From: Nostoc linckia NIES-25 | Lineage (GTDB): Bacteria; Cyanobacteriota; Cyanobacteriia; Cyanobacteriales; Nostocaceae | Reading direction: 5' to 3' | DNA length: 64,000 nt | NCBI RefSeq assembly: GCF_002368035.1 | Contig: NZ_AP018222.1 | Span: 6,388,483 to 6,452,482 of the forward strand | In this document: positions 17,169-24,100 of the stretch, piece by piece | Layout of the letters: each line of letters opens with the position of its first letter | How positions within the stretch are numbered: the first letter of the stretch is position 1 | Made by a program: the position numbers and the translations under genes | The notes under the pieces: generated by a model | Seen by the model: only the letters and a program-made list of their open reading frames with translations | Databases searched by the model: none | What the model was told of the DNA's origin: nothing

Positions 17169-18992
17169 ATGGACGACATATTTAAAGGATTTGAACAGCT
17201 ATTAGAAATTGCCAAAGCTTTAGAAGAAAAAGCAGAAAAAGGCGAGTTAAAAACTTCTATTCAAATTCGCTCTCATAATCTTAGTAGTATTCCCCGACAA
17301 GGTAATATTCCAAGAACAAGTAATTCCAGCCGAGCCAGATCCAATTCCACCGATGCAGCTACACCAATGGATGATGCTGATGTCACCCCCCCATCAGCTA
17401 AGACGAACTCAAAAACTTCTTGGCAAGATGTCGGCGGCTTGGGTGATATTCTCAAAGAAATCAGAGAGTTAGTCGAAATTCCCCTAAAACGTCCAGATTT
17501 ATTGGCGAAATTAGGCTTAGAACCTCCGCGTGGCGTTTTGCTAGTTGGGCCGCCTGGTACGGGAAAAACTTTAACAGCCCGTGTTTTGGCAGAAGAGTTA
17601 GAGTTAAACTACATTGCCATCAATGGCCCAGAGGTGATGAGCAAGTATTACGGGGAAGCGGAAGCTCGTTTACGAAGCATTTTTGAGAAAGCAACTCGTT
17701 CTGCTCCCTGCCTAATATTTATTGATGAAATTGACAGTCTCGCCCCAGATCGCAGCCAAGTAGAAGGTGAAGTTGAAAAAAGACTAGTGGCGCAGTTGCT
17801 TGGCTTAATGGATGGGTTTGCCAAAACCGAAGGCGTACTCGTACTAGCAGCAACAAATCGTCCCGATTATCTCGATCCGGCGCTGCGTCGTCCGGGACGC
17901 TTCGATCGCGAAGTTCATTTTCGAGTTCCCGATCGCAATGGACGATTGGAAATCCTCACGATTTTAACAAGTGCCATGCCCTTGGAAACTGCGGTTGATT
18001 TAGGAGCGATCGCCGATTTAGCTGTCGGTTTTGTCGGTGCCGATATCAAAGCTCTTTGTCAAAAAGCAGCCTACATTGCCCTGCGTCGTCAAGTCCCCTC
18101 ACTCAACAGTCCCATTCCTGAAAACATGACTATCATGCAGCAGGATTTTCTCGAAGCAATTAAGGAGATAAAACCCTCAGTTCTCAGGTCTGTAGCAGTT
18201 GAAGCACCAAATGTAAGTTGGGATGACATTGGTGGTTTGGATGATGTGAAACAAAAACTTCAAGAATCTGTAGAGGGCGCACTTCTATATCCCGAACTAT
18301 ACGAGCAAACCAAAGCCAAGCCTCCCCGTGGGATTCTGTTGTGGGGGCCGCCGGGAACGGGAAAAACCTTACTGGCAAAAGCGATCGCTTCTCAAGCTAG
18401 AGCCAACTTTATTGCTGTCAATGGCCCGGAATTACTCAGCCGATGGGTAGGAGCCGCAGAACAAGCAGTCAGAGAACTCTTTAGCAAAGCTCGACAAGCA
18501 TCTCCTTGCGTTGTGTTTGTAGATGAAATAGATACTCTAGCACCAGCACGAGGAAGATTTAGTGGTGATTCTGGAGTTAGCGATCGCGTTGTCGGTCAAC
18601 TGCTCACCGAATTGGATGGATTGCATGAATGCCCGAAAGTACTGTTAGTAGGAGCAACCAATCGTCCAGAAACCCTCGATCCTGCCTTACTCAGAGCCGG
18701 AAGATTGGACTTACAAATCAAAATCGATCTACCAGATAGAGCCAGCCGATTAGCAATTTTACAAGTTCACAATCTAGATCGTCCTTTGGTTGATGTCGAT
18801 TTAGAAACCTGGGCGACAGTTACCGAAGGTTGGAATGGCGCAGACTTGGCTTTATTGAGCAATCAAGCGGCTTTAAGCGCAATTCGTCGATACCGCGCCC
18901 AGGGATTGAGCGACTCCAGCTTGATTCAGATTACAAATGATGATTTTCAAGTTACATATCAAATGCTTGCAAATCAGCATCAATCTGAATAG
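17169..18992 (+). CDS. CDC48-like double AAA ATPase in the gas-vesicle cluster
   Basis: This 607-residue protein has two AAA domains, each with its P-loop GPPGTGKT (about 126-133 and 394-401) and Walker B (LIFIDEIDSLAPDRS, VVFVDEIDTLAPARG). Each also has a sensor/arginine-finger block (AATNRPDYLDPALRRPGRFD; GATNRPETLDPALLRAGRLD). The N-terminal ~85 residues are a helix plus a Ser/Thr/Asn-rich linker, not the double-psi barrel N-domain of true CDC48/VAT, so substrate recognition must differ. It sits between gvpF and a second GvpF/L gene in the same orientation. A role as an unfoldase or remodeller of vesicle proteins is inferred from context; AAA proteins of this kind do occur in gas-vesicle clusters. 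Confidence 0.88.
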   Translation: MDDIFKGFEQLLEIAKALEEKAEKGELKTSIQIRSHNLSSIPRQGNIPRTSNSSRARSNSTDAATPMDDADVTPPSAKTNSKTSWQDVGGLGDILKEIRELVEIPLKRPDLLAKLGLEPPRGVLLVGPPGTGKTLTARVLAEELELNYIAINGPEVMSKYYGEAEARLRSIFEKATRSAPCLIFIDEIDSLAPDRSQVEGEVEKRLVAQLLGLMDGFAKTEGVLVLAATNRPDYLDPALRRPGRFDREVHFRVPDRNGRLEILTILTSAMPLETAVDLGAIADLAVGFVGADIKALCQKAAYIALRRQVPSLNSPIPENMTIMQQDFLEAIKEIKPSVLRSVAVEAPNVSWDDIGGLDDVKQKLQESVEGALLYPELYEQTKAKPPRGILLWGPPGTGKTLLAKAIASQARANFIAVNGPELLSRWVGAAEQAVRELFSKARQASPCVVFVDEIDTLAPARGRFSGDSGVSDRVVGQLLTELDGLHECPKVLLVGATNRPETLDPALLRAGRLDLQIKIDLPDRASRLAILQVHNLDRPLVDVDLETWATVTEGWNGADLALLSNQAALSAIRRYRAQGLSDSSLIQITNDDFQVTYQMLANQHQSE

Positions 18993-19003
18993 TGATTCAT
19001 CTA

Positions 19004-19034
19004 GATCCCCGACTTCTTTAAGAAGTCGGGGATC
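19004..19034. repeat. 31-bp perfect palindrome
   Basis: GATCCCCGACTTCTT, one central T, then the exact reverse complement. It lies in the 69-bp gap between the AAA ATPase and the next gvp gene. It would form a strong hairpin in RNA, but no T-run follows, so it is more likely a dispersed palindromic repeat that could stabilise or punctuate the transcript than a classical terminator. Confidence 0.8.
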
Positions 19035-19061
19035 TGAACACCCCCAAACTATCAAAAATTT

Positions 19062-19751
19062 ATGTCAATATACGCCTATGCGCTTCTAATACCGATCGCC
19101 TCACCGCTTGTTCTACCTGTAGGGATGGAAAGGAATACCGAACTCGTTTACTCTTCTGGTTTAGCCGCGATCATAGAGCCGGAAATCTCACTGGAAGCAT
19201 TACAAGCAACAGATGAGCGTTTACTTCAATCTGTGTTAACCCACGATCGCGTAATTCGAGAACTCTTTCAACAAACTCCCCTTCTTCCCCTACGGTTTGG
19301 GAGCGGTTTTAACTCTCAAGAAACACTGCTGAATCATCTAGAAAAGCACCAACAGCAATATCTACAAACCCTAACTCACCTAGCAGACAAAGTTGAGTAC
19401 ACTTTAAAAGCTACACCCTGTAATTTGCCTGATGAGTCTGACACTATTGATGCTAGGGGAAAAGCCTATTTATTAGCTAAAAAACAACGCTACCAAACAC
19501 AGCAAGCATTTCAAGTACAACAATGCGAACAGTGGGAACTCTTGAACCAGTTAATTCTCAAAACCTATGCAACCGTTAACTGTGAGACTCGACAGTCAGA
19601 TGTGCGACAAATCCACTTTTTAGCACAGCGCAACAATTCAACGGTTAGTACGGAGCAATTTCCCCTTTGGCAAGTACAATGCTCGCACTGGCAATTGGCG
19701 CTGAGCGAACCTTTGCCACCCTACCATTTTCTCAAAAATACTCTCATATAA
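19062..19751 (+). CDS. Gas vesicle protein, GvpL/GvpF family (second paralogue)
   Basis: This 229-residue protein begins MSIYAYALL and has ALQATDERLLQSVLTHDRVI, LFQQTPLLPLRFGSGFNSQE (compare LLPVQFG in GvpF), a DARGKAYLLAKKQ block and a C-terminal WQLALSEPLPPYHF. This is the typical order of the GvpF/L family. It is the second family member in the cluster; Anabaena-type clusters also carry two, so it may be the GvpL or GvpW counterpart, and no symbol is forced. It follows the AAA gene after a palindrome and precedes gvpA by 240 bp. Confidence 0.85.
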   Translation: MSIYAYALLIPIASPLVLPVGMERNTELVYSSGLAAIIEPEISLEALQATDERLLQSVLTHDRVIRELFQQTPLLPLRFGSGFNSQETLLNHLEKHQQQYLQTLTHLADKVEYTLKATPCNLPDESDTIDARGKAYLLAKKQRYQTQQAFQVQQCEQWELLNQLILKTYATVNCETRQSDVRQIHFLAQRNNSTVSTEQFPLWQVQCSHWQLALSEPLPPYHFLKNTLI

Positions 19752-19991
19752 ATTCATAAAAAATAATATTTAAAGCTTGTCAAGAAAAAATCAAGACTAG
19801 ATGATTTTTCTTGCTATTTTTTTGTGTAAAAACAATTGTTAACTTTTTAGTATTTTTTTCTTTTCTTTTATTTATCTTATGTTTTTGGGAACACTAAACC
19901 CAGGAAGAATAAAACACATTGTGTAAGTTTTACCTACTGCTCAATGAGAGCAAGTTTAAATCAATAATTAGAGTTGTGAGAGGAAAATAAA
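19752..19991 (+). promoter_or_regulatory. gvpA upstream/leader region
   Basis: This 240-bp gene-free segment lies before gvpA, while most other co-directional gvp genes are closely spaced. It is very AT-rich with long T-runs (about 19845-19885), then a leader ending GTGAGAGGAAAATAAAATG, which gives gvpA a good ribosome-binding site (GAGAGGA). A strong, separately regulated gvpA promoter is expected here. The -10 and -35 boxes could not be fixed by eye. The T-rich tract may also end the upstream transcript. Confidence 0.5.
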
Positions 19992-20213
19992 ATGGCTGTT
20001 GAAAAAGTTAACTCATCTTCAAGTCTAGCTGAAGTTATCGACCGCATTTTGGACAAAGGAATTGTAGTTGATGCTTGGGTACGTGTTTCTTTAGTTGGTA
20101 TTGAATTACTAGCAGTCGAAGCTCGCATTGTAATTGCTTCAGTTGAAACTTACTTAAGATATGCGGAAGCAGTTGGTTTAACATCTCAGGCTGCTGTTCC
20201 ATCTGCTGCTTAA
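19992..20213 (+). CDS. gvpA: Major gas vesicle structural protein GvpA
   Basis: The 73-residue sequence MAVEKVNSSSSLAEVIDRIL is followed by DKGIVVDAWVRVSLVGIELL and AVEARIVIASVETYLRYAEA, the highly conserved cyanobacterial GvpA. It polymerises into the ribbed shell. Only one copy lies in the window, whereas several cyanobacteria carry tandem gvpA copies. It is followed after 16 bp by a short hairpin and then by the GvpC-like gene, the classical A-C order. Confidence 0.97.
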   Translation: MAVEKVNSSSSLAEVIDRILDKGIVVDAWVRVSLVGIELLAVEARIVIASVETYLRYAEAVGLTSQAAVPSAA

Positions 20214-20229
20214 TATCACATTAGAAAAA

Positions 20230-20263
20230 GGGAGTCTTAATTTATGGCTCCCATTTAATTTTT
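20230..20263 (+). terminator. Hairpin between gvpA and gvpC (possible attenuator)
   Basis: GGGAG, a 13-base loop and CTCCC are followed by ATTTAATTTTTCT. The stem is weak but ends in a U-rich run. Partial termination after gvpA would give the excess of gvpA over gvpC transcript known from other cyanobacteria; here this is inferred from position. Confidence 0.5.
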
Positions 20264-20292
20264 CTAGTTAACAAAATAGGAGATTTCAGCTA

Positions 20293-20988
20293 ATGGCTCT
20301 CAAAAATTTATGGGAACAAGAGCGACAAGAACGATTGCAAATAACTGCTGAACGCCGTCAACAAGTTAACCAGTGGAAACAGCTAACTCAACAAGAATTG
20401 CAACTGCAAGCAGATTTGCTTCATCATGAATTGAGCAGTTTTGTTACCAGCCTGCACAACAACAGAAAGTTACAACACCAGCAATTTCAGCAAGAGATTG
20501 TAGAGCGCCAATTAGAAATATTGCAAATAAAAACAGATGTCTGCCAACGCCAACAACAGTACCGCCAACAGCGGGCAGCAAAGGCTCAGGCATTATTCCA
20601 AGATTTGCAAAATTTCCGGGCAATTTTACATAAAAATGTTTGGGGCGAGCGGACTCACGAACGAGCAGTTTCCCCACCTCTTGCTAAAACAGAGAAATTA
20701 GTGGCAACGGTTCCAAAATGGTCAATCTCTCGTTCTGGAATTAAAGGTACTGGTTTTCGTCCTTCCGTCAATACCATGACTAGAAAAGTGCCTGCGTCGA
20801 ATGCAGATACTAAATCTAAAGTGCAACAATATATTCAGCAAGCCCAAGGAGCAACTCTAACAGAAATTGAAGAGGCGATTGGCTTAACCAGGGTGCAAAC
20901 AATAGATATCCTACGCTCCTTAATCAAGCAAGGGATACTAGAACAACGCGATCGCCAATACTTTATTCGGCAACAAGCAATTTCTTGA
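20293..20988 (+). CDS. GvpC-like gas vesicle protein with C-terminal winged helix
   Basis: This 231-residue protein has an N-terminus MALKNLWEQERQERLQITAE rich in Gln/Arg and helical. Weakly periodic segments follow (LLHHELSSFVTSL... and ...RAAKAQALFQDLQNFRAILH-KNVWG); the last one lines up with the C-terminal motif of cyanobacterial GvpC (LLKFRQDLFVSIFG). The regular 33-residue repeats of Anabaena GvpC are not clear. Residues about 130-170 are a basic linker, and about 175-228 form a winged-helix-like domain (LTEIEEAIGLTRVQTIDILR-SLIKQGILE). GvpC clamps and stiffens the GvpA shell from outside. An additional nucleic-acid- or protein-binding domain is unusual. It follows gvpA by 79 bp with AGGAG as ribosome-binding site. 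Confidence 0.75.
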   Translation: MALKNLWEQERQERLQITAERRQQVNQWKQLTQQELQLQADLLHHELSSFVTSLHNNRKLQHQQFQQEIVERQLEILQIKTDVCQRQQQYRQQRAAKAQALFQDLQNFRAILHKNVWGERTHERAVSPPLAKTEKLVATVPKWSISRSGIKGTGFRPSVNTMTRKVPASNADTKSKVQQYIQQAQGATLTEIEEAIGLTRVQTIDILRSLIKQGILEQRDRQYFIRQQAIS

Positions 20989-21417
20989 CAAACTCGATTC
21001 AAGCTCATTTTTTGTAATTGCAGACTAGCGGCTCTTGCGATCGCTTGTGGCTTTTGCCTTAAGCCGGCATAGTACGCAATCGATAAGCATTAAAGCTGGT
21101 CTATGCTTTGTAATATTCAACATTTCCATCTTTTTAAGGTCTGTATTGACAAGCAATTGTCTCAGTATATGTAACATTGCAAAAGTAATATAGATAACTT
21201 TTTTCTAATTAAAAAAGAGCTTAAATCTTTGTTCGAGCTTCCGGCTTTGAACTTTAAAAATGTTCGGATTGGAAAGGGATATAACAAGCTGGGATAGCTC
21301 AATAGAAGTTTTGAACTGTACTATTGGCGATCGCACGATGAGGTTAGTAAGCTTGATTGTTTGAGAAATTCTAATCTAAATGCAAAACTCAAGATATATA
21401 AGGAGGTGCGATCCATT
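20989..21417. other. Intergenic region between gas-vesicle and phototaxis clusters
   Basis: This gap of about 430 bp contains two HIP1-like sites and AT-rich tracts. The promoter of the phototaxis operon must lie here. An AGGAGG at 21401-21406 serves the GTG start at 21418. No RNA gene or repeat array was recognised. Confidence 0.5.
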
Positions 21418-22824
21418 GTGCATCAATTGATCGAGCAACTTCAAACTAAATTATTCACAGGCAGGCTGAATCTTGAAGCAAGGGACGGGCCGACTTGGAC
21501 GCTATATTTTCGTTTAGGACGATTAATTTGGCAGGGTGGCGGTTCTAATGCCGATGAGCGATGGCGACGGTACTTGTCGCAATACTGTCCTAATCTGGAT
21601 GTGGCAAAGTTGGAGGGGCTTGTATCTCCCCAGGAAAGTTATCGCGAGTATTGCATTCTGAGTAAATTGCGAGAACAAAAATTAATCGAACAACAACAAC
21701 TTGTTAGCCTGATTACAAGCTTAATAGCTGAAGTCCTGTTTGATATAATCCAGTACGTTGAAGCCAAAAGAAATGGCAACAATCCAGCAGCGCAGTTGTC
21801 ACCTACTACCGTTGTTGGTGCAGTTCCTGGGTTTCTCCTGGCTGTAATACCAACTGAGGAAGTCTTGAAACAGGCTACACAAGCCTGGCAAGAATGGCGA
21901 GATGCAGGATTGGCAAGTTACTCGCCTAATTTATATCCTGTCATTGACAAACTTGAACTACTCCAAGGACAAGCATCCGCTAAACAGATTATTGCTCTAG
22001 TTGATGGCACAAAAACTTTACGAGGTCTAGGGCAAAAAACCAATCGGGATGTTTTAGCTTTGACCCGGTTCTTGATGCCATTAATAAAAGCAGGAGCGAT
22101 CGCTTTTTCACCCACCCCAAGCCCTAGAAAGTTTGGAATTCAAGAAACTGGCAACCCGTCCAGTGCAGTTAATAATCCCAATTCTTTACCCAAGAGTGAA
22201 GAAAACACTGTTATACAAGTTGCACCCCCAGCGGCTAACAAACAAATTGTCAGTCCGTCTAGTACAGTTAATAATCCCAATTCTTCACGGAATACAGAAG
22301 AGAACACTGTTATACAAGTTGCAACCCCAGCGACTAACAAACAAATTGTCAGTCCGTCTAGTACAGTTAATAATCCCAATTCTTCACCCAAGAGTGAAGA
22401 GAACACTGTTATACAAGTTGCACCTCCAGCAGCTAGCAAAGCAATTATTGATGTCTCCAGACCTTTAGTAGCCTGTGTGGATGATAGTCCGACAATCTGC
22501 CGCAGTTTAGAGGAAATTCTCACCCATCAAAATTACCGCTTTATTGGCATTCAAGACTCTTTGACGGCAGTTTTAAAGCTAATTAAAAGCAAGCCAGACT
22601 TCATTTTTTTGGATCTTTTGATGCCAAAAGTGAATGGCTATGAAATTTGTTCTCAAATTCGTAAAACTCCAAGTCTCAAAGATGTGCCAGTTGTCATCTT
22701 AACGGGGAAAGATGGAATAGTAGATCGGATGCGAGCAAAATTAGTAGGGGCAACTGACTTTTTGGGTAAACCCGTAGAGGCAGAAAAAGTACTTAATATG
22801 CTGCACAAGTATTTAAGCGTTTAG
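21418..22824 (+). CDS. pixG: PatA/PixG-type response regulator
   Basis: The N-terminal ~200 residues are a PatA-type DUF4388 region (TKLFTGRLNLEARDGPTWTL then YFRLGRLIWQGGG), followed by a repetitive linker and a C-terminal receiver domain. The receiver shows VACVDDS, FIFLDLLMPKVNGYE (phospho-Asp), VVILTGKDG and FLGKPVE. GTG at 21418 is chosen because AGGAGG lies 11 bases upstream; an upstream TTG at 21361 keeps the frame open for 19 more codons. PatA-like regulators receive phosphate from CheA-type kinases in Pix/Ptx phototaxis systems and influence type IV pili. It is the first gene of the chemosensory operon. Confidence 0.88.
   Translation: MHQLIEQLQTKLFTGRLNLEARDGPTWTLYFRLGRLIWQGGGSNADERWRRYLSQYCPNLDVAKLEGLVSPQESYREYCILSKLREQKLIEQQQLVSLITSLIAEVLFDIIQYVEAKRNGNNPAAQLSPTTVVGAVPGFLLAVIPTEEVLKQATQAWQEWRDAGLASYSPNLYPVIDKLELLQGQASAKQIIALVDGTKTLRGLGQKTNRDVLALTRFLMPLIKAGAIAFSPTPSPRKFGIQETGNPSSAVNNPNSLPKSEENTVIQVAPPAANKQIVSPSSTVNNPNSSRNTEENTVIQVATPATNKQIVSPSSTVNNPNSSPKSEENTVIQVAPPAASKAIIDVSRPLVACVDDSPTICRSLEEILTHQNYRFIGIQDSLTAVLKLIKSKPDFIFLDLLMPKVNGYEICSQIRKTPSLKDVPVVILTGKDGIVDRMRAKLVGATDFLGKPVEAEKVLNMLHKYLSV
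22156..22444. repeat. Three 99-bp tandem repeats in the pixG linker
   Basis: Units start at 22156, 22255 and 22354, exactly 99 bp apart, and are nearly identical. Each encodes 33 residues of the type PSSTVNNPNS...EENTVIQVA-PPAANKQIV. They form the flexible linker between the DUF4388 and receiver domains. Confidence 0.92.
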
Positions 22825-22942
22825 GTTAAAATCCGAATTTCAATCTCTTTCTCTGTGCCTGGAGCGTCTGGGCGTGAGACAAAAAAAGTCTCTTGCCTTC
22901 TGCCTTATTTTCAAATTCTCAATTAAATAGTTAGGAATAAAA

Positions 22943-23305
22943 ATGAAAAAAGTTCTATTAGTTGAAGATAGCCTCACAGAATCCGAAAAGATGACACGTT
23001 ATCTCGAACAAGGGGGATATTCAGTTTATGAAGTTCGCAGTGGTGAAGAAGCTCAACTGCGGTTGAAACAACAAAAACCTGACTTGATCTTACTGGATTT
23101 GATTTTGCCAGGTCAAAGTGGATTTGAATTCTGCCGCAAGTTGAAAGCCGATCCGATAACAAAAGCAATCCCGGTAGTGATTTGCTCAACTAAAAACACA
23201 GATGTTGATAGAACTTGGGGCAATATGAGTGGTGCCGATGCCTATTTAGTCAAACCTGTAGATGAAAATACCTTGCTCCAGACTGTTAGTAAATTTATTC
23301 GCTAA
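22943..23305 (+). CDS. pixH: CheY/PixH-type single-domain response regulator
   Basis: This 120-residue receiver domain begins KKVLLVEDSLTESEKM, has the phospho-acceptor Asp52 in LILLDLILPGQSG, the Thr/Ser position in VVICSTKN and the Lys in YLVKPVDE. There is no output domain. It probably acts as second phosphate receiver or sink for the CheA at 29606. It has a good ribosome-binding site (TAGGAATAAAA is only moderate) and lies 118 bp after pixG and 14 bp before the CheW gene. Confidence 0.9.
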   Translation: MKKVLLVEDSLTESEKMTRYLEQGGYSVYEVRSGEEAQLRLKQQKPDLILLDLILPGQSGFEFCRKLKADPITKAIPVVICSTKNTDVDRTWGNMSGADAYLVKPVDENTLLQTVSKFIR

Positions 23306-23319
23306 AGGAAGCTGAGGCA

Positions 23320-23838
23320 ATGGTACAGGGCAATGATAGCTTTAGAGCGCTACCCATTCTGGAAAACTCTCCCCAAGGAAACAACCAGAGGTTTTTAAGA
23401 TTTCCATTGAATGGAAAGGTCAATGGCTTACTCCCACTAGCCGATTTGCGGGGAGTAATTCAAGTTGCACTCACAGAGATTTTACCAGTGCCGCAGACCG
23501 CAGAATTCTTGTTAGGCATCATGAATTGGCGGGGAGAAGCTATCTGGATTCTCGATTTAGCAGGTTTACTGGGAGCAACACACTGGTGTCGGCGAGAAAA
23601 TGTACGCAACTCTGGCATGGCGATGCTTGTTCAAGTCCAGAATCAAACTGTCGGGCTGTTGGTAGAGCAAGTCAATACCATTGAAGTTTACGATTCCCAA
23701 GAACGGTTAGCGATTTCGGCATCGATGTTACCTGCCCGACTCAAATCTTTCTTACAGGGTTACTTTATGGATGCTCAAGGTAGCCCTTTGATGTTAGTTG
23801 ACACCCATACTGTGATTCAAGCCCTTCATTCTCTTTAA
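23320..23838 (+). CDS. pixI: CheW/PixI-type coupling protein
   Basis: This 172-residue protein has one CheW domain: RFLRFPLNGKVNGLLPLADL, ...VPQTAEFLLGIMNWRGEAIW, ILDLAGLLG, then VQNQTVGLLVEQVNTIEVYD and a final LVDTHTVIQAL. It couples the large receptor to the CheA-type kinase. It is immediately downstream of pixH. A family-2 repeat element occupies the gap to the receptor gene. Confidence 0.9.
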   Translation: MVQGNDSFRALPILENSPQGNNQRFLRFPLNGKVNGLLPLADLRGVIQVALTEILPVPQTAEFLLGIMNWRGEAIWILDLAGLLGATHWCRRENVRNSGMAMLVQVQNQTVGLLVEQVNTIEVYDSQERLAISASMLPARLKSFLQGYFMDAQGSPLMLVDTHTVIQALHSL

Positions 23839-23841
23839 CAC

Positions 23842-24051
23842 TAGACCTCTTGCAAAAATAGTTTTGCACTCTTGGGGGAAAGGGTAAAGGTTAAAGGGCA
23901 AGGGGGAAAGGGGAAAGGGTAAAGGTAAAAACCTCGCCCCGTACTTCGTGCCGCTACGCTAACGTGGGCTACTTGTTCATTCCTTTTCCCTTTTCCCTTT
24001 AACCTTTTCCCCTCTTTCTTATCCCTTTTCCCGACTTCTGCAAGAAGTCTA
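23842..24051. repeat. MITE-like element, family 2, copy 1
   Basis: It begins TAGACCTCTTGCAAAA and ends TGCAAGAAGTCTA (inverted repeat TAGACYTCTTGCA). Inside are a polypurine arm, a middle block with CTTCGTGCCGCTACGC and a polypyrimidine arm. It lies between pixI and pixJ. Related copies are at 29392, 35707, 38440 and 41589. Confidence 0.75.
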
Positions 24052-24100
24052 CTCTGCATTCTACTTATTAACTCCGACAACTTTAATAGCAAGAAAGATT

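Noticed and set aside
16892..17185. 97-codon open frame between gvpF and the AAA ATPase
   Set aside because: It overlaps the gvpF end in another frame and runs through the CTCTGCGC repeat; no domain or ribosome-binding site.
21361..21417. TTG at 21361 as start of the PatA-type regulator
   Set aside because: The GTG at 21418 has an AGGAGG 11 bases upstream and fits the usual N-terminus; the extra 19 codons look non-conserved.
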